Positions 1 to 5,640 of a stretch of DNA of 7,301 nucleotides are shown here, in pieces. The position numbers and the translations under genes were made by a program. The DNA is from CAYLNH01 sp964384625. GTDB lineage: Bacteria > Verrucomicrobiota > Lentisphaeria > JABSQK01. The stretch covers positions 1 through 7,301 of the forward strand of contig CAYLNH010000325.1 in assembly GCA_964384625.1 (NCBI GenBank), given 5' to 3'. How positions within the stretch are numbered: position 1 is the stretch's first letter; each line of letters starts with the position of its first letter. Under the pieces are notes generated by a model. It was given only the letters and a program-made list of their open reading frames with translations. It had not been told where the DNA came from and did not search any database.

Positions 1-5
1 ACGAT

Positions 6-55
6 CCTGCTTTTCGGGCGCTGGGAAGCCGGCTTCCCAGCGCCCGAAAAGCAGG
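6..55. repeat. Perfect 50-bp palindrome (25-bp arms, no spacer)
   Basis: The left arm (6-30, starting CCTGCTTTTCGGGCG) is exactly the reverse complement of the right arm (31-55), with no central spacer and no mismatch. As RNA it would be a very stable hairpin from either strand. No T-run follows it in either direction, so it is not a textbook intrinsic terminator, although it could stop or protect the minus-strand aldolase/GYF_2 transcript. Long spacerless palindromes are normally unstable in bacteria because cruciforms are cut by SbcCD-type nucleases. Its place at the window edge also allows an assembly foldback. The inverted repeat itself is certain; its role is not. Confidence 0.95.
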
Positions 56-56
56 T

Positions 57-76
57 TGAGGAGTGAGGGCTTGCAG
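57..76 (+). repeat. Short conserved tail after the palindrome, copy 1
   Basis: Immediately after the palindrome the sequence reads TGAGGAGTG, two variable bases, GGCT, two bases, CAG. A near-identical string lies on the minus strand at 7266-7284, again directly beside a hairpin. The shared arrangement suggests a dispersed element made of a variable hairpin plus a conserved tail. With only two copies in view and short matched blocks, chance similarity is not excluded. The rest of 77-285 has no convincing gene; a minus-strand frame open to position 93 encodes a short hydrophobic run but has no start of its own. Confidence 0.35.
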
Positions 77-285
77 CCACTAAAGAACTCCTTCACCAGG
101 CGGATAAACCTCCTGGGGTCGTAGGGTCGAGCCAATTGTTGGCAGGAAACGCCTGCGGAAGTGACATGCGCCCAATGATGAATCCGATCAGCAGCCGACA
201 GCCGCTGAGGATCCTGGCGAAACTGCACCCGATCGCCCGGCCCACAGTCAACAGCTTGCCGGCCGCCACCCCGGAACTCTCGCCT

Positions 286-480
286 TCACGGAGTTGCTGG
301 GCGAAAATCGGTTTGCAGGCCGGCAATCCGGACCTGCGTATGCGGTTGCCGGTTGCCCATGCCCTCGCGCCGGACCAACGTGTCTGCCGGCAACTCGCCG
401 GCGCTGACTTCCCGGTCGAGCGCCGCTTTCGACATCGTCCCGGCCTGACTGCCGCTGTCGGCATAGTACCACTCGGACAT
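286..480 (-). pseudogene. Short GYF_2 (DUF4339) domain ORF, probably decayed
   Basis: The 64-residue product matches the GYF_2/DUF4339 pattern: W-Y-Y at residues 4-6, a G at 14, a short helix with A-L at 20-21, then D-T-L-V at 33-36 and R-E-G-M at 38-41. GYF-type domains are small modules that bind proline-rich peptides, and in bacteria they usually sit at the N-terminus of longer, often membrane-bound proteins. Here the ORF stops soon after the domain. Two positions that are normally tryptophan (the VWREGM and DWQP motifs) are arginine, both encoded CGG, one transition from TGG. A different minus frame stays open to position 93 with a short hydrophobic stretch, which fits a frameshifted tail. 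The ATG lies 13 bases beyond the aldolase stop; the nearest Shine-Dalgarno (AAGGAG, the last two aldolase codons) is 16 bases away, rather far. A genuine stand-alone small domain protein is the alternative. Confidence 0.5.
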
Positions 481-493
481 GATGGCCGGCCCG

Positions 494-1273
494 CTACTCC
501 TTGCGTCGGATCGCCCGGCGCGCCGGTCCCAGGGCCTGGCGGGCGGCGTGGTTCAGGAAGATCGTATCGCCGGCCAACGCCAGAAAGGTGAATCCGTCTT
601 CGATCGCCTGCTCAATCTGCTGCTCGTCCGGGATCACCACATGCAGCCCCGCCGATTTCCCGGCCCAACTGCAGGCATCCAGGATGCGGCGGCGCGCCTG
701 CAGGATCTCCTTGTCCATGGTCCGCCCGGGAATGCCGTAGGACCCGCTCAGATCGTACGGACCGATGAACACGCCGTCCACCCCCTTCACCGCAATGATC
801 GAATCGATGTTCTCCACGGCCTCGCGGCTCTCGATCATGACGACAACCACGATCTCGTCATTGGCCCGACGGACGTATTCGTCGAAATCGACGCCGTGGT
901 CGTTGGCGCGGCAGAACGCATACCCGCGCTTGCCCACCGGCGGGTACTTGGCCGCGGCCACGGCGGCCTCCGCTTCGGCCGCCGTATTGACCAGCGGCAC
1001 AATAACGCCTTGCGCCCCGAGATCGAGCACCTGCCGGATCGCCAGCGTGTCGTTTTCCCGCACCCGCACGAACGGCGCCGCACCGCGGCCGTGGATCCCG
1101 CGGAACACTGTCGCCAGCTGCGGCAAGGCGATGTCCGTGTGCTCACAGTCCACCGCGATCCAGTCGAACCCGGCGTTGGCCAGAATTTCCCCGGCAGACG
1201 CATGCCCCATCTGGATCCAGGTCCCGATGGTCGGCGTCCGCCCCAGTAATGCTTGGCGGATTTTGTTTTCCAT
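494..1273 (-). CDS. HpcH/HpaI aldolase family protein (class II, metal-dependent)
   Basis: This 259-residue protein has the length and motif order of the HpcH/HpaI family, TIM-barrel enzymes that split or join pyruvate-type substrates with aldehydes using a divalent metal (examples: 4-hydroxy-2-oxoheptanedioate aldolase, 2-dehydro-3-deoxyglucarate aldolase). Visible motifs are T-W-I-Q-M near residue 18, D-C-E-H at 42-45 with the catalytic-type histidine, V-R at 69-70 with the pyruvate-binding arginine, P-P-V-G-K-R-G-Y at 111-118, M-I-E at 146-148 and G-P-Y-D-L at 171-175, where E148 and D174 are the expected metal ligands. All key residues are present, so it should be active. The ATG at 1273 is chosen because it matches the usual family start; an upstream in-frame ATG at 1309 would add 12 unconvincing residues and lies inside the likely promoter. 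The exact substrate cannot be read from sequence. A decayed GYF_2 ORF follows on the same strand. Confidence 0.93.
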   Translation of the reverse strand: MENKIRQALLGRTPTIGTWIQMGHASAGEILANAGFDWIAVDCEHTDIALPQLATVFRGIHGRGAAPFVRVRENDTLAIRQVLDLGAQGVIVPLVNTAAEAEAAVAAAKYPPVGKRGYAFCRANDHGVDFDEYVRRANDEIVVVVMIESREAVENIDSIIAVKGVDGVFIGPYDLSGSYGIPGRTMDKEILQARRRILDACSWAGKSAGLHVVIPDEQQIEQAIEDGFTFLALAGDTIFLNHAARQALGPARRAIRRKE

Positions 1274-1280
1274 GCCCACA

Positions 1281-1309
1281 AGTATAACCGCCGAGCGCCG
1301 GCAAAGCAA
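1281..1309 (-). promoter_or_regulatory. Candidate promoter of the aldolase gene
   Basis: On the minus strand, TTGCTT (1309-1304) and TATACT (1286-1281) are separated by exactly 17 bases. Transcription would be expected to start about 6-7 bases past the -10 box, around 1274-1275, practically at the aldolase ATG (1273). No purine-rich Shine-Dalgarno site precedes that ATG. Together this suggests a leaderless or nearly leaderless mRNA. The boxes are seen; the activity is inferred. Confidence 0.45.
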
Positions 1310-1627
1310 TGCCCCGAAGCAGGCAAGCCCATCTGGCGGATTTCAGATCTCAGATTCCGGATTTCCACAAGGGAAAGAAAATTCGGAGGCGGAGAAGCAG
1401 CCGCGTTGCGGCGGAAATCACCGCCCCCTTCTCGCGCCAGGCGGCGTGGGGCAGGCAGATACCGGCGTTACGATCGCAAGCAGATCCAGGCCGGGCGGTC
1501 ACCTGGATACACCCGCCGCGAAAAGGGTGCAGGATCGTGTTTCTGCGTTCCGAGAAGAAGCCCCAAGCTCAGCCTGGGAGATTTTTTCGGGGGAGTGGGG
1601 GCCCTCTATGGATGCCCCCATCCCTGC
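1310..1627. other. Intergenic stretch with no recognisable gene
   Basis: No convincing coding sequence was found on either strand between the aldolase promoter and the IS110 remnant. Plus frames are open across much of it but read as low-complexity Arg/Ser/Pro-rich translations typical of non-coding GC-rich DNA. Two small dyads are present: GCCGC/GCGGC at 1400-1412, and TGGGGGC (1596-1602) paired with GCCCCCA (1614-1620). Neither is followed by a T-run on its 3' side. The stretch probably includes lost 5' parts of the IS110 element, but nothing of its N-terminal domain is recognisable. Confidence 0.5.
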
Positions 1628-1909
1628 TCCTACTGCCGCTGCGCCCGAGCCCGGCACACGTCGAATAACAAGAAGAAGAAAAACAACAACCGCAAGAACG
1701 GCAGCAAATACCTGTCTTGGACGCTTGTGGAAGTCGCCCACCACTGCAAGAAATGGTGTCCGCCGGCACAGAAGTTCTATCAGCACAAAGCATCGAAAAC
1801 CGGCAATGTGGCGTTAGCGACCAAGGCGCTTTCCAGCAAGTTGTCGAAAGCAGCCTACTACATCATGCGCGACCAGGTGGACTTCAACGAAAGCAAAATT
1901 TTCGGTTGA
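1628..1909 (+). pseudogene. IS110-family transposase, C-terminal remnant
   Basis: The frame ending at the stop 1907-1909 encodes about 93 residues that match the C-terminal (Transposase_20) end of IS110-family transposases: S-Y-C-R near the start, H-T-S-N, then K-N-G-S-K-Y-L-S-W-T-L-V-E-V-A-H-H, a Q-K-F-Y-Q-H-K-A segment and a closing K-L-S-K-A-A-Y-Y-I-M-R-D. In intact members this follows a helix-hairpin-helix region and holds the serine essential for transposition. The N-terminal DEDD/RuvC-like domain is absent, and the residues upstream of about 1628 are unrelated. An asparagine/lysine-rich run (from the AACAAGAAGAAG codons) replaces the usual glycine-rich turn. This is therefore a 5'-truncated, inactive copy. 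IS110 elements lack clear terminal inverted repeats, so the right end cannot be placed from this sequence alone. Confidence 0.75.
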
Positions 1910-2029
1910 TGAGGATTGCGGCGGCGAACCAGTCCAGGGGTTGGCTCAAACCAAACAGGTCTGATTGGCACCCGCCGCAAGCCTCTCCTTTTACATCACA
2001 CGGAGATGTTCGATTGAATTCTGGTTTCT

Positions 2030-2136
2030 ACCCGTATCGTGGGGGGGGGATGAGGACACGCCTCCTATAGGCCCCGTTGTCAAGCACCCGTATCATGGGG
2101 GGGACGGGGTCACACCTGGACCCGAATTCGACAACG
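2030..2136. repeat. G-tract direct repeats and inverted-repeat unit, possible REP/RAYT relic
   Basis: The 18-base unit ACCCGTATC(G/A)TGGGGGGG occurs at 2030-2047 and 2086-2103, 56 bases apart, with a single difference. The first ends in a run of nine G and the second in seven G followed by AC and four G. Around the second unit lies a 7-bp inverted pair, CGTTGTC (2075-2081) and GACAACG (2130-2136), and within it a hairpin GGGTC-7-GACCC (2107-2123) plus the palindrome CGAATTCG (2123-2130). The string GGGGTCACACCTGGAC followed by GACAAC resembles, from memory, the end sequences of REP-associated Y1 transposase elements (GGGGTCAGACCT...GAC...GACAAC). No transposase gene is present. The repeats are certain; the mobile-element origin is inference. 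Confidence 0.5.
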
Positions 2137-2159
2137 CAAACAACCGCGGCGCCGGATTA

Positions 2160-2181
2160 TTCACCCATCGCGATGTGTGAA
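2160..2181. repeat. 22-bp near-perfect palindrome
   Basis: TTCAC (2160-2164) and GTGAA (2177-2181) flank the perfect 10-bp palindrome CATCGCGATG (2166-2175), with only the base pair 2165/2176 mismatched. It could be a protein-binding operator or the end of a repeat element. No promoter was recognised beside it. Confidence 0.8.
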
Positions 2182-2197
2182 ACGAAGGTCGGATGAG

Positions 2198-2257
2198 CCG
2201 CCTCGGAGAGGCGGGGATGACGGACTCCCACGAGTCCTATGCCGGCCGCATGGCCGG
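2198..2257. repeat. Three consecutive perfect hairpins
   Basis: Three perfect stem-loops lie within 60 bases: CCGCCTC-GGA-GAGGCGG (2198-2214), GGACTC-CCAC-GAGTCC (2222-2237) and CCGGCC-GCAT-GGCCGG (2242-2257), separated by 7 and 4 bases. All have 6-7 bp stems with 3-4 base loops. Such regular spacing suggests a folded RNA or a multi-hairpin repeat element rather than one terminator; no T-run follows on either strand. It matches no riboswitch that I recognise. The weak minus-strand ORF at 2237-2584 ends at the edge of the middle hairpin. Confidence 0.7.
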
Positions 2258-2584
2258 AGCAAAGCGGAAACTTTGTGGCGGCTCGCGCCGGTGAGAACGG
2301 CTTGCGCTTCGCCTTGGTCTTCTGCTTCTGGTCGATGAGGCGGACCATGGAGCCGGCTTGTTTGGAAAAGCGGTTGTTGGAGCCAATTCCGCAGACCCGT
2401 CGTGGCCGAGGCTATGCCGGGCAAGCAGGATTGGCTGTAGTCGGCAGATGAACTGCCGAACTGTTTCAGAATGATCCTCCGCCCCGCGATACGTCAAAAC
2501 TGCCGATTCGGCTGCGACAACGACTGCGGCAATCAGCAAACAAACGACAACGGCGCCCTGCCGTACCGGGTTGGCATCCTTCAT
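2237..2584 (-). CDS. Hypothetical short protein with one N-terminal membrane segment, doubtful
   Basis: From the ATG at 2584 the frame gives 115 residues. The N-terminus reads M-K-D-A-N-P-V-R followed by a hydrophobic stretch at about residues 10-27 (G-A-V-V-V-C-L-L-I-A-A-V-V-V-A-A), which resembles a signal peptide or membrane anchor. A purine-rich GGAAGGAAG lies about 10 bases upstream. After roughly residue 60 the sequence becomes Arg/Ser/Pro-rich and looks like non-coding translation, and it ends inside the three-hairpin block. No known family was recognised. The likeliest reading is the 5' part of a gene whose 3' part was lost or replaced by repeat DNA; a purely chance ORF is nearly as likely. 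The alternative in-frame start at 2722 adds residues with no recognisable features. Confidence 0.25.
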   Translation of the reverse strand: MKDANPVRQGAVVVCLLIAAVVVAAESAVLTYRGAEDHSETVRQFICRLQPILLARHSLGHDGSAELAPTTAFPNKPAPWSASSTRSRRPRRSASRSHRREPPQSFRFAPAMRPA

Positions 2585-2914
2585 GACCGAGGTTCTTCCT
2601 TCCCTGCCAATCTTCACAACCCCTTCCGTCGGCACGTCCACAACGGGAAGATCCGCACCACGTGCCGGCAAACAAAATGGTTTGTCCACCAGTCCCAGTC
2701 GATTGCCCTTCGGCTCCCTCAAGCACGCCTCGCCCGAGATGTGACTGACGCGATTTACCTGGCGAACCCCTCCCTGGAGTCAAGGCAAATCCCGGAGTTC
2801 TTCCGCGCCGCAGGTCGCAGCCTCCAGACAAAGGGCGGAATCTCAGAATTGGGGCTGGCAACAGCAGCACGCAGCAAACATGTGTCTGAGATTACCCGGA
2901 TGGAGCTCGACGGA
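2585..2914. other. Intergenic stretch upstream of the URO-D-family gene
   Basis: No convincing gene was seen here. The plus frame of the URO-D-family protein stays open back to 2471, but the 166 extra residues lack family similarity and good codon character, so they are treated as chance read-through. Minus frames across this stretch are also open but show no motifs. Confidence 0.5.
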
Positions 2915-2942
2915 TTGACCTGCTCCCGGGGGCACCTATGTT
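2915..2942 (+). promoter_or_regulatory. Candidate promoter with internal dyad for the URO-D-family gene
   Basis: TTGACC (2915-2920) is followed after 16 bases by TATGTT (2937-2942), giving a predicted start near 2949 and a leader of about 20 bases that includes the ribosome binding site AAGGAG (2956-2961). The spacer holds a 14-bp dyad, TGCTCCCGGGGGCA (2921-2934), symmetric at six of seven pairs, in a position where a bound repressor would block polymerase. The motifs are seen; function is inferred. Confidence 0.45.
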
Positions 2943-2968
2943 CCTGCACCCAATCAAGGAGCACCTGC

Positions 2969-4186
2969 ATGGATTCCCGGCAAACCACCCTCGTTCGTGA
3001 CCTCGCCAAACAATACGCCGACATCGCCGCTGACCCCATCCAGAATGAACGCCGCGACCTGTGGCGCCGGCATAACAGCCTGAAGCCCACCAAACCTTTG
3101 ATCTACGTCCGCGCCTACGCCTGGAACGAACTGCCGGCGTCCAAGTGCGAATGCGAAGACCCGTTTCTGCGCGGTTTCGAAAGCTTCTTCCGCCGTCAGC
3201 TCTTCCGCCACAGCCTGAATGACGACTCGATCCTTGAGCCTTGGGTAACCGTCGCCGCCGTGAAGACATGTCACGGCTGGGGGCTCGCCGGAGAACGCCG
3301 GCATTCGGGAGAAGCCGGCGGCGCCTGGAAGATGGATTACCCGATCAAAGAACTGGACGACATCGAGCACATGCGAACTCCGCGACACGAAATCGACGAA
3401 GACGACACCGCCCGCAAGTTCGCCCGGGCGCAGGAACTGTTCGGCGATATCATCACGGTCAATCTCGATCGCGGCCCGGCTTACCGCGTCTGGTCCGCCG
3501 ATCTGTCCACCGACCTCGGCCATCTGCGCGGCATCGAGCATTTCATGCTCGACATGCTTGACCACCCGGAGTGGCTGCACCGGCTGGTCAAGTTCATGGC
3601 GGACGGCGTCCTGAAAGCCCACGACGAAGCCGAAGCAGCGGGGGACTGGGGCATGTGCAATTCCGAGAATCAGAGCATGGCCTACGCCGAGGAGCTCGAC
3701 GATCCCGCGGCTAACGTCACCGGCGTCAAGCGCAGTCAGATCTGGGGGTTCATGGCGGCCCAGGAGTTCACCGCCGTCTCGCCCGCGATGCATGACGAGT
3801 TTCTGCTGCAATACCAACTGCCGATCATGCAGCACTTCGGCCTGGTCTCCTACGGCTGCTGCGAGGATCTGACGAAGAAGATCGATATGCTGCGGCAAAT
3901 CCCGAACCTTCGGCGCATCGCCGTTACCCCCTTTGCCGACGCCGCCCGCTGCGCCGAGCAGATCGGCCGCGACTACGTGGTCAGCTATCGCCCCAGTCCC
4001 AGCGACATGGTTGGCTATGGCTTCGACGAAGAGCGAATCCGCAGTATCCTCGGGCGCGATCTCGCCGCCTGCAAGGACTGCTGCGTCGACATTACACTGA
4101 AGGACGTCGAGACCGTCGAAGGCGATGCCGACCGTCTCCGCCAGTGGGTACAACTGACGCGGACGATCATCGACGAGATCTTCTGA
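2969..4186 (+). CDS. Uroporphyrinogen decarboxylase (URO-D) superfamily protein, MtaA/CmuA-like
   Basis: This 405-residue protein resembles the divergent URO-D-superfamily group common in Planctomycetes- and Lentisphaerae-type genomes, TIM-barrel proteins related to corrinoid-dependent methyltransferases rather than to the haem enzyme HemE. Features include an N-terminal helix with R-R-D-L-W-R-R at 28-34, G-G-A-W-K-M-D-Y-P at 117-125, V-N-L-D-R-G-P at 164-170, E-H-F-M-L-D-M-L-D near 190-198, Q-E-F-T near 265, S-P-A-M-H-D-E-F at 271-278 and S-Y-G-C-C-E-D-L-T at 294-302. The last sits where MtaA-like enzymes carry their H-x-C zinc site; here the histidine position is tyrosine and there is a cysteine pair (297-298), with further cysteines at 368, 371 and 372. 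It is longer than HemE (about 350 residues), and no haem-synthesis genes are nearby. The ATG at 2969 has AAGGAG seven bases upstream. No corrinoid protein or partner methyltransferase is in view, so the substrate is unknown. Confidence 0.85.
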   Translation: MDSRQTTLVRDLAKQYADIAADPIQNERRDLWRRHNSLKPTKPLIYVRAYAWNELPASKCECEDPFLRGFESFFRRQLFRHSLNDDSILEPWVTVAAVKTCHGWGLAGERRHSGEAGGAWKMDYPIKELDDIEHMRTPRHEIDEDDTARKFARAQELFGDIITVNLDRGPAYRVWSADLSTDLGHLRGIEHFMLDMLDHPEWLHRLVKFMADGVLKAHDEAEAAGDWGMCNSENQSMAYAEELDDPAANVTGVKRSQIWGFMAAQEFTAVSPAMHDEFLLQYQLPIMQHFGLVSYGCCEDLTKKIDMLRQIPNLRRIAVTPFADAARCAEQIGRDYVVSYRPSPSDMVGYGFDEERIRSILGRDLAACKDCCVDITLKDVETVEGDADRLRQWVQLTRTIIDEIF

Positions 4187-4407
4187 GGCCGAAATCAGCG
4201 GATCTCACGGCGAAGCGATCTCCAACGCGCCGCAGGCCTGTAGCAGGCGATGTCTATCGGTGCCTGTCGAAATCCATCAACATCCGTCGATTCGGACGCC
4301 ACCGACAAGCTGCGCCACTGCATCCTTCACGCCCTGTCCCCGACTTTCGACGTGGATCTTCGGCCGGACTGAATACATAGTGTGAAGCAACTTGCGGAGG
4401 ATCCTGT
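4187..4407. other. Gap between the URO-D-family and transaldolase genes
   Basis: This 221-base gap has no gene. It contains one small hairpin, GCCTG-TAG-CAGGC (4236-4248), without a T-run. No convincing -35/-10 pair was found for the transaldolase; TACATA at 4374-4379 is a possible -10 without a good partner. Whether the two genes share a transcript is unresolved. Confidence 0.4.
4396..4400 (+). promoter_or_regulatory. Ribosome binding site of the transaldolase gene
   Basis: GGAGG lies seven bases before the ATG at 4408 and is the strongest Shine-Dalgarno match in the window. It decides this start over the second in-frame ATG two codons later (4414). Confidence 0.8.
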
Positions 4408-5640
4408 ATGAATATGATTGACGATCAACTTGCCGCACGCATCAAAGACTTTGTCGACATTCCGACGACGCAGGCCCAGGCGGTGACCGTCTCGTCCGAC
4501 CCCTTCTGGCAGGGGCTCCGGCACGTCGGCACCGAACTCTGGCTCGACACCGGCGACATCGACGCCGCCGCCGAACTGTGGAACAGCGAGTTCTCGGCGC
4601 TCACCACCAACAACACCTTGCTGAACAAGGAGGTGCAGAAAGGCGTCTACGACGAGTTCATCGGCGAAGCTGCCGAGTTCCTGCAAGACCTTGACGCCCA
4701 GGCCCGGGTCGTCGAGATCGCCTTCATCCTCAACGCCCGCCATGCCTTGCGTCTGGTCAACGCTTTCGGCGGCGACGTCAGCGTCGAACTGCATACCGAC
4801 CTGGCGCACGATGTCCAACGCAGCCTGCACTATGCCCGCCGGTTCCACGACATCTGCCCGACGAATTTCATCATCAAGGTCCCCCTGACGCCCGCCGGTC
4901 TGATCACCACACGGCAACTGCGCGAAGACGGCATCCGCGTCAATTTCACGCTGGGCTTCAGCGCCCGGCAGAATGCCGTTGCGGTCCTCTTCGCCAAGCC
5001 GTCCTACGTCAACGTCTTCCTCGGCCGCGTCAATGCCTACGCCGGTACCAACGATCTCGGGGACGGCAATCTGCTGGGCGAGAGGACTACACTCGCCAGT
5101 CAGCGCACGGTGGATACGCTGGCGGTCGACAACCCGGAGCCGACCAAACAGATCGCCGCCAGCATGCGCGGCGGGCAGAACGTGGCGGACCTGGCGGGCG
5201 TCGACGTCTTTACGATGCCAACGAAAGTCGCGCAGGAAGCCAAGGAGATCCTGGACGGCAACTGGGAATCAAAGCTCGGTGAAGACTATGAAACCGGGTG
5301 GTCCGTCGACCCGAGAGACATCCGGGCCGACACCCTGACGGCAGTCACGGATGAGATCGTTGCTCTCGGCAAACAGTTGGACGCCGAGCCGCCGGCGTCG
5401 CCGGCGGACCTGGTGGAACGCACGCATGCTGCCGGTCTGGGCGACCTCTTCCCCAGGCTTTCGCAGGAGGACCTGGACACGATTGCCGCCGACGGCAAGG
5501 TCCCCGATCACGCCAAATGGGCCGCGCGCATCAAGGCCGGCGAACTGGCGATCGACACCTTGCTCAATCTCGCCGGGCTGGCATCGTTTGCTGCCGACCA
5601 ACGGCAGCTTGACGATCGAATCCGAGGCCTGCTTGCGTGA
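4408..5640 (+). CDS. Transaldolase-family protein with C-terminal extension
   Basis: This 410-residue protein has the transaldolase TIM-barrel motifs in order: L-D-T-G-D at 46-50 (catalytic-type aspartate D47), T-T-N-N-T-L at 66-71, F-I-I-K-V-P at 154-159 with the Schiff-base lysine K157, V-N-F-T-L-G-F-S at 178-185, and V-F-L-G-R-V at 203-208 with the phosphate-binding-type arginine R207. Transaldolases move a three-carbon dihydroxyacetone unit between sugar phosphates in the cytoplasmic pentose phosphate pathway. All catalytic positions are kept, so it is probably active. Classical enzymes are about 315 residues and short ones about 220; here roughly residues 300-410 form an additional mostly helical, acidic tail that I do not recognise as a known domain. 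The stop codon overlaps the GTG start of the following glycosyltransferase, so the two are likely co-translated. It could be a paralogue acting on an unusual sugar rather than the housekeeping enzyme. Confidence 0.88.
   Translation: MNMIDDQLAARIKDFVDIPTTQAQAVTVSSDPFWQGLRHVGTELWLDTGDIDAAAELWNSEFSALTTNNTLLNKEVQKGVYDEFIGEAAEFLQDLDAQARVVEIAFILNARHALRLVNAFGGDVSVELHTDLAHDVQRSLHYARRFHDICPTNFIIKVPLTPAGLITTRQLREDGIRVNFTLGFSARQNAVAVLFAKPSYVNVFLGRVNAYAGTNDLGDGNLLGERTTLASQRTVDTLAVDNPEPTKQIAASMRGGQNVADLAGVDVFTMPTKVAQEAKEILDGNWESKLGEDYETGWSVDPRDIRADTLTAVTDEIVALGKQLDAEPPASPADLVERTHAAGLGDLFPRLSQEDLDTIAADGKVPDHAKWAARIKAGELAIDTLLNLAGLASFAADQRQLDDRIRGLLA

Noticed and set aside
1562..1587. Possible intrinsic terminator (CCCA/TGGG stem followed by six T)
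   Set aside because: The stem has only four pairs with a nine-base loop, too weak to call a terminator.
765..1817. Long plus-strand open frame (350 codons), and another at 479-1249, antisense to the aldolase
   Set aside because: Both lie opposite the well-supported aldolase, lack known motifs and have Arg/Ser/Pro- or His/Asp-rich translations typical of antisense frames in GC-rich DNA.
2030..2110. CRISPR-like spaced direct repeat
   Set aside because: There are only two units, which are mostly G-runs, with no further repeats at regular spacing and no cas gene.
2471..2968. In-frame upstream extension of the URO-D-family protein (166 residues)
   Set aside because: The extra residues have no family similarity, and the ATG at 2969 has a strong ribosome binding site and a promoter just upstream.
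2954..4153. Minus-strand open frame of 399 codons opposite the URO-D-family gene
   Set aside because: It mirrors the coding gene, lacks recognisable motifs and has no start signal; it is an antisense shadow.
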